Origin: Isosphaera pallida ATCC 43644
GTDB taxonomy: Bacteria; Planctomycetota; Planctomycetia; Isosphaerales; Isosphaeraceae
Reading direction: 5' to 3'
Assembly (NCBI RefSeq): GCF_000186345.1
Contig: NC_014962.1
Coordinates: forward strand, 1,798,001-1,862,000
DNA: 64,000 bases
The position numbers and the translations under genes were made by a program. The notes beneath the pieces are model-generated. The model saw only the letters and a program-made list of their open reading frames with translations. It did no database searches and was not told the DNA's origin. Below, in pieces: positions 28,241-37,494 of the stretch. Each line of letters opens with the position of its first letter. Within the stretch, counting starts at the first letter, position 1.

Positions 28241-28870
28241 ATGCCTCTTCGAATCATTGCCGGCCAACGTGGAGGCTTCAAACTCGAGGCTCCTCACAAC
28301 CGCCGCACCCGTCCCACTTCGGATCGGGTCCGCGAGTCGGTCTTCAATATCCTCGGTGAACTCGTCGAAGGCGCGACCGCGATCGACCTGTTCGCCGGAA
28401 CCGGCGCGATGGGTCTGGAAGCGCTGTCTCGAGGCGCGTCGCGGGCCGTGCTGGTCGAACACGACCGCGAAACGGTTCAAGTGATCAAACGCAACCTGGC
28501 TCACGTGCGTTACGAGGATCGGGTCGAGGTGATCGCCGGCGACGCCTACCGCCACGCCCGTGGCTTGCGTTTCCAGCCCGGCGACCCACCCGTCATCCTT
28601 TTTCTCGACCCTCCTTATGTCGAATATGAGAGGAACTGGAAAAAACTGCGCGACCTTCTTCACCATCTCTGGATCAACTTGCCCGTGGATTCGGCGATCG
28701 TACTCGAAGCGGGCGAACGCTTGCGCGAAGGGTTGCTCCCCGAGCCGAGCCAGTGGGATCTGCGCCGTTACGGCGGCACCACCATCGCCTTGGCGGTGAA
28801 AAGTCAAGTCGATCCCTCTGAACCTCCCTCCGAAGAAGGCGAGACACGCCCCGACCAACCAGAGGCGTGA
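28241..28870 (+). CDS. rsmD: 16S rRNA (guanine(966)-N(2))-methyltransferase
   Basis: 209 residues, cytoplasmic. It methylates G966 in 16S rRNA using S-adenosylmethionine. Family marks: MPLRIIAGQRGGFKL at the start, RPTSDRVRESVFNIL, the SAM-binding IDLFAGTGAMGLEALSRGA, and the catalytic FLDPPYVEYE. ATG 28241 is at the conserved N-terminus; the frame extends upstream but into the 3' end of the dehydrogenase gene. The C-terminus has an acidic/proline tail of about 20 residues. Its TGA overlaps a GTG of the next gene. Confidence 0.93.
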   Translation: MPLRIIAGQRGGFKLEAPHNRRTRPTSDRVRESVFNILGELVEGATAIDLFAGTGAMGLEALSRGASRAVLVEHDRETVQVIKRNLAHVRYEDRVEVIAGDAYRHARGLRFQPGDPPVILFLDPPYVEYERNWKKLRDLLHHLWINLPVDSAIVLEAGERLREGLLPEPSQWDLRRYGGTTIALAVKSQVDPSEPPSEEGETRPDQPEA

Positions 28871-28938
28871 CGACCCGACCCCTCGAACGTTCCAGGTTCC
28901 GACGACGATCGCGCCGGGGCGGGAACAGGAGCCCAACC

Positions 28939-30354
28939 GTGTCCCCCCCTTCATCGCAATCCCCTTTCTCGTCTGTCCAGTCCAACCCACCCCCCCCGCC
29001 TTTGCCAACCAACCTCACCGAGGACCCTCTCCGCAAGTTCGCCGTCGAAGTGGTCGAAATCCTCAAAAATCAAGGTTATCTTGCCTACTTCGCGGGTGGC
29101 TGCGTGCGGGATACCTTGTTGGGACTCATCCCGTCCGACTACGACGTGGCCACCAACGCGACTCCTGAGCGGGTTCTCAAACTCTTCCGTCGCACTGTCA
29201 ACGTGGGCCTCTCCTTTGGCGTGGTGCGCGTGGTCGCACCCAAAGGTGGGTGGGATGTCGAAGTCGCCACCTTTCGCAGCGACGGCGTCTACTCCGATGG
29301 TCGGCGTCCCGACTCCGTGACCTACGGTGATGCCAAAGAAGACGCACTGCGCCGCGATTTCACGATCAACGGCATGTTCATGGACCCGCTGGACCATGAT
29401 CGCGTGATTGACTTCGTGGGCGGGCGCGACGACCTCGCGCGGCGGATTTTGCGGGCCATCGGCAATCCTCGGGATCGCTTCACCGAAGACAAACTCCGGC
29501 TCATCCGGGCCGTGCGGTTTGCCGCACGGTTCGACCTTACGATGGACCCCCTCACCGAACAGGCGATCCGGGACATGGCCGATCAGCTGGGCGTCGTTGC
29601 CTTCGAGCGGATCGCTCAGGAGTTCCGCAAAATGCTGGCTCACTCGAGCCGAGCACGCGCCGTGAGCTTGTGCCGCGACCTTGGACTCATGCCAACCCTC
29701 TTGCCAAACCTGCCTCATGAGGCCTATCAGCCCCAGGTCAATTGGCTCGTGTTGCCGACTCTGTCCGCCCTTCCCGACGACGCCCCATTCGAAACCGCCC
29801 TCGCGACGGTCTGCAATCGGCTCGACCCAACGACCCTCATTGCGAACCTCAAACGGTTACGGTTGTCCAACCCCGAGATCAAACGCATCGCCTGGTTGGC
29901 CGAACATCGTCACGATCTGGACCACGCGCGGGAGTTGCCCAGGCATCGCCTCAAACGCGTGCTTGCTCATCCTCACGCGGGTGAACTGATCGTGTTAGCG
30001 CGAGCCGAAGCGATCGCGCGCGGCGATGACGCCACGCTGGCGAACATCGATTGGGCCGACGCCTACCGTCACGACCTTCCCGAGGGTCCACTTGACCCCC
30101 CGTTGTTGGTCTCCGGTCACGATCTGGTTGCACTGGGGGTCAAACCTGGTCCTCGTTTCGCCGCGCTGTTGGAGGCGATCCGGGATCGTCAACTGGACGG
30201 CTTGATTACCGATCGTGACCAAGCGCTCGACCTGATCCGGCGACAGGTAAATCGTTCGGCTCCCGGACCAACGGCTGCGAACTCCTCGGCCAACCAGACC
30301 CTAGGAGAAACTCCCCCGGGCAATCACTCCTCTTCGTTTGAGGTTCACGATTAG
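28939..30354 (+). CDS. tRNA CCA-adding enzyme / poly(A) polymerase family nucleotidyltransferase
   Basis: 471 residues from GTG 28939, preferred because AGGAG lies 7 bases upstream; a GTG at 28867 overlaps the rsmD stop and would add 24 Arg-rich residues. Class II nucleotidyltransferase: YFAGGCVRDTLLG with catalytic Asp pair in SDYDVATNATPE, DVEVATFRSDGVYSD, RRDFTINGMFMDP, and the RNA-binding DRFTEDKLRLIRAVRFAARF and DLDHAREL. The Arg/Asp template motif region (about 180-200 residues in) fits. The enzyme either adds CCA to tRNA or adds poly(A); both types share these motifs and I cannot separate them. The N-terminus is Pro-rich and the last 40 residues look disordered. Confidence 0.88.
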   Translation: MSPPSSQSPFSSVQSNPPPPPLPTNLTEDPLRKFAVEVVEILKNQGYLAYFAGGCVRDTLLGLIPSDYDVATNATPERVLKLFRRTVNVGLSFGVVRVVAPKGGWDVEVATFRSDGVYSDGRRPDSVTYGDAKEDALRRDFTINGMFMDPLDHDRVIDFVGGRDDLARRILRAIGNPRDRFTEDKLRLIRAVRFAARFDLTMDPLTEQAIRDMADQLGVVAFERIAQEFRKMLAHSSRARAVSLCRDLGLMPTLLPNLPHEAYQPQVNWLVLPTLSALPDDAPFETALATVCNRLDPTTLIANLKRLRLSNPEIKRIAWLAEHRHDLDHARELPRHRLKRVLAHPHAGELIVLARAEAIARGDDATLANIDWADAYRHDLPEGPLDPPLLVSGHDLVALGVKPGPRFAALLEAIRDRQLDGLITDRDQALDLIRRQVNRSAPGPTAANSSANQTLGETPPGNHSSSFEVHD

Positions 30355-30570
30355 GATTGGTCCGAACGAACTCGTCGGGGATCCGGCCCACAGTTGCCGT
30401 ATGAGACCAAGCTCGGGTGGAACTCCGAAAGCAACGCCTGGATGATGCCCCTAGAGAGGGGAATCACCACCACCGCCACCGCCGCCAGTCGAAGATGTGA
30501 TTGTCAATCGCCTCGGCAGAGCGCGATCCTCGACCCCGACATGTGATCGTGCGGTAGGCGAGACTGGGTT

Positions 30571-31521
30571 TCAGTCACCTGAGCCAGTTTTTAACTCCCA
30601 TCGAACCACGACGCTGCCGGAGGCCGTCAGTGGCCTGGTCTCGACAACCATGGCAACATTCATCTCGATGTTCCAAACGGCATCGGTCCAAATTCCACGC
30701 ATGGGGTCGTAGGTTTGAGCGCCTTTGACCCGATACTGAGCCGACTTGATTTCGATCCGGCCCGACTCCGGAGCCGCGGTCAAAATTCCGGCAACCTCGA
30801 CGTTGACCGGTTGACCAGGCTTGGCGTCGGCCACTGGTGCCTTGGTGAAGGTTAACTCGCCTTGAGCAACTCGTCCTGCGCCCATCGAGAGCCTGACCGG
30901 GGCTTTCCAGCTGGTTTGATCAGCGAGGAATGGCACATGCATGGCCCGAACATTGTCCAGCTGATCGTTCTCGGTCAGCACTCCGGTTTTGAGCTTGACC
31001 TCCCGGCGTCGTTCGCGTCCGTTGGAGTCCAGGGTCAGGACAGCTAAAACTCGGCCGAAATCGTCCAGCATGCGTTGCTGGGCTTCGGGCATGTCGCCGC
31101 GTTTGAGGACGCGGGTTTGTCCATTCTGAATCACGGTCAATGCTTGAGAATCAAGACGGGTGATCAGATCTCCTTCGGGCGTTCCGGTGCCACTGATCCC
31201 CACCTCCAATTGGTCAATGATGACCTCGACCCGCTTGCCCATCCCCGAGGAATCCGGCTGGATGCGGAACCGGTGATCAATCACCGCGTCAGCTTTGACC
31301 GTCTGCTCTGGCTGGTCTGCCGCCTGGATTCGTAATTCCGAGCGGGTGGTGAGACGATAGGCCCGCGTCTCGAACGCGCTGGGCTTGGTTTGAGACGCCA
31401 AGTCGTTCTTCTCTTGGGCTGACGTGGAGTTCCCGTCAATGAAACTGGTCACCACGATCACGCTCAACCACGCCCCGGCGATCATGCGAGCCGACCGCCT
31501 TCCGTTTCGCGCCGTCATCAT
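30571..31521 (-). CDS. Secreted planctomycete protein of unknown function
   Basis: 316 residues from ATG 31521, chosen because AAGGA lies 8 bases upstream; a GTG at 31539 is in frame but badly placed. Signal peptide core MIAGAWLSVIVVTSFIDG, cut near TSAQ. No family recognised with confidence. It is beta-rich, with YRLTTRSELRIQAADQPEQ, VEVIIDQLEVGISGTGTPEG and DDFGRVLAVLTLDSNGRE. The C-terminal part GKLTF-like and IWTDAVWNIEMNVAMVVETR suggest a lipid- or matrix-facing barrel such as DUF6263-type proteins, but this is a guess from general look. It stands alone on the minus strand between the convergent nucleotidyltransferase and the uracil-DNA glycosylase gene. Confidence 0.7.
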   Translation of the reverse strand: MMTARNGRRSARMIAGAWLSVIVVTSFIDGNSTSAQEKNDLASQTKPSAFETRAYRLTTRSELRIQAADQPEQTVKADAVIDHRFRIQPDSSGMGKRVEVIIDQLEVGISGTGTPEGDLITRLDSQALTVIQNGQTRVLKRGDMPEAQQRMLDDFGRVLAVLTLDSNGRERRREVKLKTGVLTENDQLDNVRAMHVPFLADQTSWKAPVRLSMGAGRVAQGELTFTKAPVADAKPGQPVNVEVAGILTAAPESGRIEIKSAQYRVKGAQTYDPMRGIWTDAVWNIEMNVAMVVETRPLTASGSVVVRWELKTGSGD

Positions 31522-31967
31522 GGTCGCGTTCCTTTGCACGCAAGAGTATGCGAACCCACCGCCGATCGGCTTCCCAAGGCGGGTCAGCGATCGGTTTCAA
31601 CGCGGTAAAACGGAGGTGAAGCCGAACAATTCGATGGAGATCGAAACTTGTCGGCCGATTCCGTCTCGCCACCTTGAATTTCTTCGGCGTTTTGGGTGTG
31701 GAGGCGGACGAGCGAGCAACCAGCCTGGGTTAGCGGCCCATTCGAATCGATCCGACCTTGCCAATCACGCCTAGCGATTCAATCTAAACCGTCAATTCTC
31801 CTATCACAAGCCGTCGTGTTTCGGCTTCGCAACTGTCAGTCCCTCACCTTGATCGCTAAAACGGCCGTCGCTGGTCAAACACGGGGTGAGGAAGCATCCT
31901 TGACTCGATCTAAAGAAACGCTTCGTTCAGGCGATTTCCTTGGGGACTCGGACCCAGGCCAAGCGTT
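31522..31967. other. Intergenic region
   Basis: 446 bases with no supported gene; it should contain the promoter of the secreted protein gene and the 3' end of the uracil-DNA glycosylase transcript. I saw no convincing hairpin. Confidence 0.3.
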
Positions 31968-32972
31968 TCAAGATCGGCCCGGTGGCTTTAGTCCCATCGC
32001 GCTCATGAGCATTTTCAGGTCTTCCCAAGCCTCTTTTTTGTCCGACGGGTTGCGTAGCAAGTAAGCTGGGTGGAAGGTCACCACCACCGTCATTCCCCGG
32101 TGCCGATGCAATCGCTTTCTCAATTGAGCCAACGGTAACGGCGTGCCAAGAACCGCCTGGGCGGCCGTCTTGCCCAACAAACAGAGGAACTCGGGCCGAA
32201 CAATCTCAATTTGCCGATCCAGGTACGAAGCGCAGTTGCGGATTTCGCTGGGGTCGGGGGTACGGTTGCGTCCTTCGGCGTCGGTTGGGCGGCATTTGCA
32301 GGCATTGGCGATGTACACTTGGTCGCGCGTTAGGCCCATGCCCTTGACAATCATATCGGTGAGCAGTTGTCCTGCGCGACCGACGAACGGTACCCCCTTG
32401 GCGTCCTCTTCCTCGCCGGGCGCTTCTCCAATGAACATGAGCCGGGCGGTGGGAGACCCTACTCCAAAGACGGTCTGGGTCCGTGAAGCGACCAAGGCGG
32501 GACACGCCTGACAACTAGACACCTCCTCGGCCAACACAGTCAATGCGTTGGATCGTTGGTCCGACGGGAGGGGGGGTGTTGCGAACCCGTCTTCCTCAAA
32601 CAGCGCTGTGGCAATAACGGAAGTAGGCGAAGACCGAGTCGGGCGATTCGTGCGTTCGGGAGCTTTGAGGACGGGAGAAGCAGCGACGGTCGGGAGAGCT
32701 GGGGCGGTTGGGACAATCGATGCGGGGGGTGCTTGGTCGGAAGCAGCAACCGCAACCGCCCGCTCCACGGTCTTTGAGTCGATGGGAGAGGGGTGAAACT
32801 CCGTCTCAACCGACTTGCGCAACGGGGTCAAGGATGGCTTGAGGGGAGCAGGACGGCCTCTCACCAGCCGGGGAATCTCGGTGACTCCAGCCAAGCGCAA
32901 CGCTTCCAGGCGTTGGCGAATTTGACGAAGTCCTTGAAAACGGGCGTTGGAGTCCCGCATGGTGGAGGTCAT
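31968..32972 (-). CDS. Family 4 uracil-DNA glycosylase
   Basis: 334 residues from ATG 32972. The catalytic domain is the last 200 residues: CQACPALV (first two Cys of the 4Fe-4S cluster), FIGEAPGEEEDAKGVPFVGR (active-site loop, near residue 180), NACKCRPTDAEGRNRTPDP with the third Cys and then RNCASYL with the fourth, and VTFHPAYLLRNP. It removes uracil from DNA. The N-terminal 130 residues are Pro/Ala/Ser-rich and probably disordered, longer than in most family members, which may contact other repair factors or be a start-call artefact. A second ATG at 32960 is possible. Confidence 0.9.
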   Translation of the reverse strand: MTSTMRDSNARFQGLRQIRQRLEALRLAGVTEIPRLVRGRPAPLKPSLTPLRKSVETEFHPSPIDSKTVERAVAVAASDQAPPASIVPTAPALPTVAASPVLKAPERTNRPTRSSPTSVIATALFEEDGFATPPLPSDQRSNALTVLAEEVSSCQACPALVASRTQTVFGVGSPTARLMFIGEAPGEEEDAKGVPFVGRAGQLLTDMIVKGMGLTRDQVYIANACKCRPTDAEGRNRTPDPSEIRNCASYLDRQIEIVRPEFLCLLGKTAAQAVLGTPLPLAQLRKRLHRHRGMTVVVTFHPAYLLRNPSDKKEAWEDLKMLMSAMGLKPPGRS

Positions 32973-33083
32973 CTCGTTCGACTCCGTGGCCTGGCCCACG
33001 CACTTGGTCGTTTGCTGCGCATTCCCTGCCGTGATCGCGTCACACGGAACCCATCTGGTGATCCGTCGAGTCAACTCGAATGC

Positions 33084-34505
33084 TCAGGGTTCGGGAACCA
33101 CGCGACCCGTGAGCGGGGTGGGCTTGTATTCTAACTGGAGCCACTGTTTCCAAGCGGCCTGGTTGAAGCCGAAGTCGCGCCCGGTGATCGTCTTGAGCGC
33201 ATTGAGGACTTCGGGGTGGGAGGTGTTGAGTTGAACCACCCTCAGCGCTGGTTGGGTGCGAGGCGGAGCAGCCTGCACCCCGAGACCGAAGGTGGCCGGC
33301 ATCGGGAAGGGGACCACCATGCCAGGACCTACCGCGTAGCCGACTTGACCGAAGGTGGTCACCCGACCTACCTGATCGGCTACTGAAGGACGTTGGCCGC
33401 CGTTGGGACCCGCCGCGACCACGGGGGAAACCACCGCGAAGCCCCCGGGCAACCCCGCCACGCCACCAGCCGACCCCGCCGGTACCGGCTCCTGCGTCAT
33501 GATCGTTCGCCGTTCCACCGAGATCAAGGCGTCGATCAAGTCCGGCACGGCCGACTCCGCCCTCAGACGACCCAATCCCCGCGCAGCCCGGTTGCGAACC
33601 CCTTGATCCTTGGAACGAAGCCCCGCCCGAAGCGCTTTGACCAAGCCAGGATCGTCGCGGCTTCGCGCCGCCAGTCGTTCGAAGACCAAGTTCCAGAGAT
33701 GCTCCTCCGCCTCGGCGTAAACTGCGTCCAGCAATGCCTTGGTGGCGGTAGGACCATCCTGATTGCCCAACGCCTCGTAGTAAATCCGCCGTTGCTCGGC
33801 ATTTCCTCGACTCAAGACGTTCTTGAGCGCGTCAACCGCTAGGGGATCTTTGATGGTCAGGATCGCCCGCTCGGCCGAACGGGAACGCGCCGGATCGCCA
33901 CTCATCAGCTCCCGGTTCAACGCCTGCACCTGTTGAGTCCAGGCGTGCAAGCGGGTCGCGTCCCGGTTAATTGTCTCCAACCGTTCCTTCTCCTCGGGGG
34001 AAATCCATCGGCCTTTGTGCTTGACGTATCCCTCGGCTGCCAATGCCTCGTCCCGATTCATCCACTGACCCTGAATTTCGACATGTCCTAACTTTTTGTG
34101 GGCGTCAACCAGATTTGGGTCGATCTCGATCGCGCGGTTCCAGTGCACCTCGGCTAGTCCCATCGCGCCTCGCGCCTCACACCAAAGACCCAGCTCGAAA
34201 TGGCGCATGGCGTCCTCCCCAGCCTTTTCCAAGAGGACGGGATAGTCTTCCAGCACATGAGGACGTGGAACAATCCGCTTGACCAAATCCCGAGGCAGCT
34301 TGAGGGGCGTCTTGGACTTGAGCGTTTGCACCACGACCACCGAGTCATCCTCGAACGCCTCCAGGCGAACCCCCTCGATCACCCCGCCGCTTTTGAGTTC
34401 CACCACGTCGGCTCGTGCCGTAGAGCAAGCAGGCCCGTCCCCCACCAACCACGCTGCACCCAACAACAACGCCGCCAGGCACCGGACGCGAGATCGCGAG
34501 TCCAT
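33084..34505 (-). CDS. Secreted protein with HEAT-like repeats, SH3-like N-terminal domain
   Basis: 473 residues from ATG 34505 (GGAG nine bases upstream; a GTG precedes it directly). Signal peptide core LAALLLGAAWLVGDGPA, cut near ARAD. Residues about 35-80 (VVELKSGGVIEGVRLEAFED) resemble an SH3-like strand set. Helical repeats follow: HFELGLWCEARGAMGLAEVH, then QWMNRDEALAAEGYVKHKG, a W-containing motif common in planctomycete secreted proteins, and HEAT-like units about 200-330 (VLSRGNAEQRRIYYEALGNQ, RAARGLGRLRAESAVPDLI). The C-terminus (FGFNQAAWKQWLQLEYKPT) is probably conserved. Function unknown; likely a periplasmic protein-protein binding scaffold. Confidence 0.78.
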   Translation of the reverse strand: MDSRSRVRCLAALLLGAAWLVGDGPACSTARADVVELKSGGVIEGVRLEAFEDDSVVVVQTLKSKTPLKLPRDLVKRIVPRPHVLEDYPVLLEKAGEDAMRHFELGLWCEARGAMGLAEVHWNRAIEIDPNLVDAHKKLGHVEIQGQWMNRDEALAAEGYVKHKGRWISPEEKERLETINRDATRLHAWTQQVQALNRELMSGDPARSRSAERAILTIKDPLAVDALKNVLSRGNAEQRRIYYEALGNQDGPTATKALLDAVYAEAEEHLWNLVFERLAARSRDDPGLVKALRAGLRSKDQGVRNRAARGLGRLRAESAVPDLIDALISVERRTIMTQEPVPAGSAGGVAGLPGGFAVVSPVVAAGPNGGQRPSVADQVGRVTTFGQVGYAVGPGMVVPFPMPATFGLGVQAAPPRTQPALRVVQLNTSHPEVLNALKTITGRDFGFNQAAWKQWLQLEYKPTPLTGRVVPEP

Positions 34506-34607
34506 CACTCAAAACTCCGTCATCATGGGGAACTTGCGAAAGATGCGCTATCTTGGGATGAAATCGACATGCACGGGACACAAACAGGGACGCTCCCCAG
34601 ACTCGCT

Positions 34608-35300
34608 TCATTCGACGGGTTCGATCCCGAAGAGGTGACGGGCGCAAAGCTGGGACCAGGTTTCCAGCGTGGCCCACTCGTGTTGGAGTTGCGTCAGTGG
34701 AACTAGCTGGGCGTCGATGAGGTGATCCTCGCGGGCGCGGGCTTGAGGCGTGGCGAGTTCGACGAGATAGACGATACCCAGGTGGACCCGGCCAACCGGG
34801 GTGGAGTCGTCAAAGAGAAACCCCACGCAGACCGGAGCCGCGGCAGGTTGTTCCAGCGTCACCTCTTCGGCCAACTCGCGTCGAATCGCTCGCTCGAAGG
34901 CAACCCGCGGTATGATCGCGGTATGACAAGCCTCGCAAGGGGCGTCGGACTCCTCCACATGCCCCCCCACGCCGATTGAGCTCCGAGCTCTCAAGCGGGC
35001 CTCTCCCGAGCCACCACCTCGGGTGTAGCGAAAAACGAGATTTTCATATTTGAGCACTAAGTAAGGGATCAACTGATGGTGGGTTGGATCCTCCTCGGCC
35101 AATGCGCGGGGAAGGAAGCGGGCGCGACCGGTTTCCAACAAGCAATGCAACCAAGGTTCGGGATCGCCCTTAACGAATCCCCGAAACCCACCGAGGTCCC
35201 GCCAGAGGTCATCTGGCACGACAAGAACTTTCTTCTCTTGATCCGAGGGGGAACAAGGCGGGCGGGCCGCCGGGTTGGCGGAGGAACTCGTCGTGGTCAT
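34608..35300 (-). CDS. Nudix-type predicted phosphoesterase (COG4112-like)
   Basis: 230 residues from ATG 35300. SIGVGGHVEESDAP and AIRRELAEEVTLE are the two halves of a Nudix box, separated by about 20 extra residues (spacing in the standard box is shorter). Such a split with a Gly-Gly-His start is known from the COG4112 group of predicted phosphoesterases. The Glu pair in RELAEEV should bind magnesium. The N-terminal half (VVPDDLWRDLGGFRGFV, LIPYLVLKYENLVFRY) is the domain typical of the group. The substrate is unknown, probably a nucleoside diphosphate derivative. A small gene precedes it by 75 bases. Confidence 0.8.
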   Translation of the reverse strand: MTTTSSSANPAARPPCSPSDQEKKVLVVPDDLWRDLGGFRGFVKGDPEPWLHCLLETGRARFLPRALAEEDPTHHQLIPYLVLKYENLVFRYTRGGGSGEARLRARSSIGVGGHVEESDAPCEACHTAIIPRVAFERAIRRELAEEVTLEQPAAAPVCVGFLFDDSTPVGRVHLGIVYLVELATPQARAREDHLIDAQLVPLTQLQHEWATLETWSQLCARHLFGIEPVE

Positions 35301-35375
35301 GGGCGCGAATCCTTGCAACGCAATTACGAAACCCAACCGCCAGGGCGTGCTGACGATCCGTCAGGTCAGGTCAGG

Positions 35376-35663
35376 TCAAGCGTCCACAAAATCACTCAAA
35401 CGAGTGATGGCCACCACCTCGTCGCAACGAATGAGAACCCGTTCCCGATTGCGACGGATACCGTAACGAACCGCCTCAACCACATAAAGCTCGCGGGTGG
35501 TGGTGCTATCGCGCAAGTCGTGGAGGTCGGCGTCGCGGACCTCCACAAACAGAGGTCCCACCTGATGCAATCGTCCCAGGCAAACATAAGGCGACGAAAG
35601 ATCCAACACGACGAGTTGATCGTGGTAATCCGAGGGAATCCGGGGGTCCTGGTCCTCGCTCAT
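35376..35663 (-). CDS. Small conserved-looking protein of unknown function
   Basis: 95 residues from ATG 35663, with GGGAGA about 8 bases upstream. It is beta-rich (LVVLDLSSPYVCLGRLHQVG, LFVEVRDADLHDLRDS) and the C-terminal half has VEAVRYGIRRNRERVLIR. The layout resembles a small SH3-like or LSm-like fold. There is no signal peptide. It lies 75 bases upstream of the Nudix gene. No family named with confidence. Confidence 0.6.
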   Translation of the reverse strand: MSEDQDPRIPSDYHDQLVVLDLSSPYVCLGRLHQVGPLFVEVRDADLHDLRDSTTTRELYVVEAVRYGIRRNRERVLIRCDEVVAITRLSDFVDA

Positions 35664-36093
35664 GCGGAGGTCTCCCTAAAGCGAAGGCGCAACGGTAGCG
35701 CGGAGGTTCTCGACAACGCCCCGCGAACTTGTCATCGGGCATGCTCCAAACCTGACCTTGACGGGACCGCGCGGATGGTTCAAGAGGGTTCCGTCCAAGC
35801 CATTCAACCGGCGCGCCCGTCGCGTCGTTTCAGACGCAAACGCTCCTCAATCGCTAACTCAAGCCGTCTTGATGCGTCCTGAATCCGTCAAATTGCACCC
35901 CTTTCCGTCGAACGTGCCGCAACCTGTCAATCGGGGATGAGTTGGACACTCGACCGCGTGCTAGGGTTGATTGCGCTGTCCCGCCGGTTCGTCCAGATCC
36001 GCGCGTGACCGTTACGGATCGGCACCGGCCAACGTCTCTCAATCCTCTTTGGCCAAGGCAACGTCGCCACTCGTATGAGCGGAGGGCTACACC
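35664..36093. other. Intergenic region
   Basis: 430 bases with no supported gene on either strand, between two minus-strand genes. It should carry the promoter of the small gene/Nudix pair. No strong hairpin or repeat seen. Confidence 0.3.
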
Positions 36094-36672
36094 TTAAAGA
36101 GGGGATTGGTTTGCGCTTGGTTGAGGCGCGACCTCCTCCAGGGGCAGGGCGGGCAGACCGAGGAATCGGGCTACTTCGGAAGCGTCCTGGAAGGCGGTTT
36201 CGGGATCTGATTCATGTCCCAGGTCAATCGCGAAGTCAGCGCCTTTGAGGATGACGCCGAAGACCAGTTTGCGACCAACCACCACTTGGCGGATCTTGGG
36301 CACGACCTGAACGCACTCGGCCTGCTGAAAACTCCTCTCGAAGCGTTGGGGTTGGCCGAACACCCGGTAGTTGGTTACGACGAGCTTACGCTTTCGGTCA
36401 ATCGTGAGATGGTGTTCTAAACCCAACTGAAGAGCCGCGTAAGCCAGAAGACCAAAGGCGAGGGGAGGGAAGAGCAGAATTTCCCACCAAACCGGCACGC
36501 CCCCCAAAAACCGCTGTCCTGTGAAGGCGGCCAGGGTGCCGCCCACTGCCAAAGCCACGCCACCTTGAAGGCGACGCTGAATTGGGCTGACTCGGCTAAA
36601 GGAAGTCGGGTCGCGTAACAGGTCGGACTCGTTCGTGTTCAGGTCCAAAGCGCGCTCAGAGGAGTCAATCAT
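36094..36672 (-). CDS. PH-like (DUF304-type) membrane protein
   Basis: 192 residues from ATG 36672. Two membrane segments near residues 35-95 (GGVALAVGGTLAAFTG and VWWEILLFPPLAFGLLAYAA) are followed by a PH-like beta domain (LTIDRKRKLVVTNYRVFGQP, VGRKLVFGVILKGADFAID). The domain would lie in the cytoplasm. The acidic/proline C-terminus (PALPLEEVAPQPSANQ) is probably free. It follows the methyltransferase gene by 45 bases and is probably in its transcript. A TTG start six bases upstream is possible. Confidence 0.72.
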   Translation of the reverse strand: MIDSSERALDLNTNESDLLRDPTSFSRVSPIQRRLQGGVALAVGGTLAAFTGQRFLGGVPVWWEILLFPPLAFGLLAYAALQLGLEHHLTIDRKRKLVVTNYRVFGQPQRFERSFQQAECVQVVPKIRQVVVGRKLVFGVILKGADFAIDLGHESDPETAFQDASEVARFLGLPALPLEEVAPQPSANQSPL

Positions 36673-36717
36673 GGCCAAAGCGATCTGTCTCGTCGCGGTG
36701 GAAGGAACGGTGGGGTG

Positions 36718-37494
36718 TTATTGGCTCGCCGCACTCTGATGGTTCGAATCCCGAGGCTTGCGTGCCAGGAGAATCACATTCTCGGCGTAATCTAAGCCCA
36801 ACCAACGTGTGATTAGCCATCGCGCTAGGATTCGCTCCATATCGCGCAGGGGACGGCTCCAGAATGATCCCCGCTGTTCTGGGGCCGTCTCGAACACGAC
36901 CCGAACACCGGTGGTTTCCAAGCCCAAACTGGTCAAAAAGGCCCAAAGATCCGGAAGGTTGTAACAATGGAGATGGGTCATGTCCCATGAGGAGGGATGA
37001 CGAACGCACCGCGCGTTAGGTGTTTGAATGGCCAGCACACCGTCGGGCGCGAGGCGACCGGCTAGGGTGTCGAGCAATTTCAAGCCCGCGTTCAAGGCGA
37101 GGTGTTCCAATACATCCAGACAGAGGATCGCGTCGAATGGACCGATCGCCGAATCCAAGGAGGTGAAATCGTAGGAAAATTCGTTTCCCACATCCTGGGT
37201 TAGATAGGTTCCCGAAAAACCGGCGGCGAGAAACTTGCGCTGGATTCTCAAGTCGCCCGCCCCGACATCGAGCAAACAGCGCGCCTGCGCGACAGCGTTG
37301 AAGAGGACCTGCTCGGCGGGACAAAGCGTGGTTTCGCCGCAGGGCCACCACGCCACCAAGCCGAAGCGGGGCAATCGCTGGGCCAGCAATCGTTTGCGGG
37401 CCCAGTAGGTTCGATAAACCTGATCGACGGCGACAAAGTCGTCTTGATCGGGGATGGCGGTTGGTTCAACCACCGGCGAACCACTCCTTTTCAT
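36718..37494 (-). CDS. Class I SAM-dependent methyltransferase
   Basis: 258 residues. LLDVGAGDLRIQRKFLAAG is motif I for S-adenosylmethionine; LCLDVLEHLALNAGLKLL and LAPDGVLAIQTPN are the later class I motifs. DMTHLHCYNLPDLWAFL is typical of methyltransferase type 11/23 proteins that modify small or lipid-linked substrates. No signal peptide. ATG 37494 begins on the base after the sulfatase stop, so translation is coupled. Target unknown; the run with a sulfatase, an Mpo1-like protein and a PH-like membrane protein suggests cell-surface or lipid chemistry, which is inference. Confidence 0.82.
   Translation of the reverse strand: MKRSGSPVVEPTAIPDQDDFVAVDQVYRTYWARKRLLAQRLPRFGLVAWWPCGETTLCPAEQVLFNAVAQARCLLDVGAGDLRIQRKFLAAGFSGTYLTQDVGNEFSYDFTSLDSAIGPFDAILCLDVLEHLALNAGLKLLDTLAGRLAPDGVLAIQTPNARCVRHPSSWDMTHLHCYNLPDLWAFLTSLGLETTGVRVVFETAPEQRGSFWSRPLRDMERILARWLITRWLGLDYAENVILLARKPRDSNHQSAASQ

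Noticed and set aside
30448-30461. Short hairpin (CCCCT/AGGGG) between convergent genes
   Set aside because: Only five base pairs and no T run; too weak to call a terminator.
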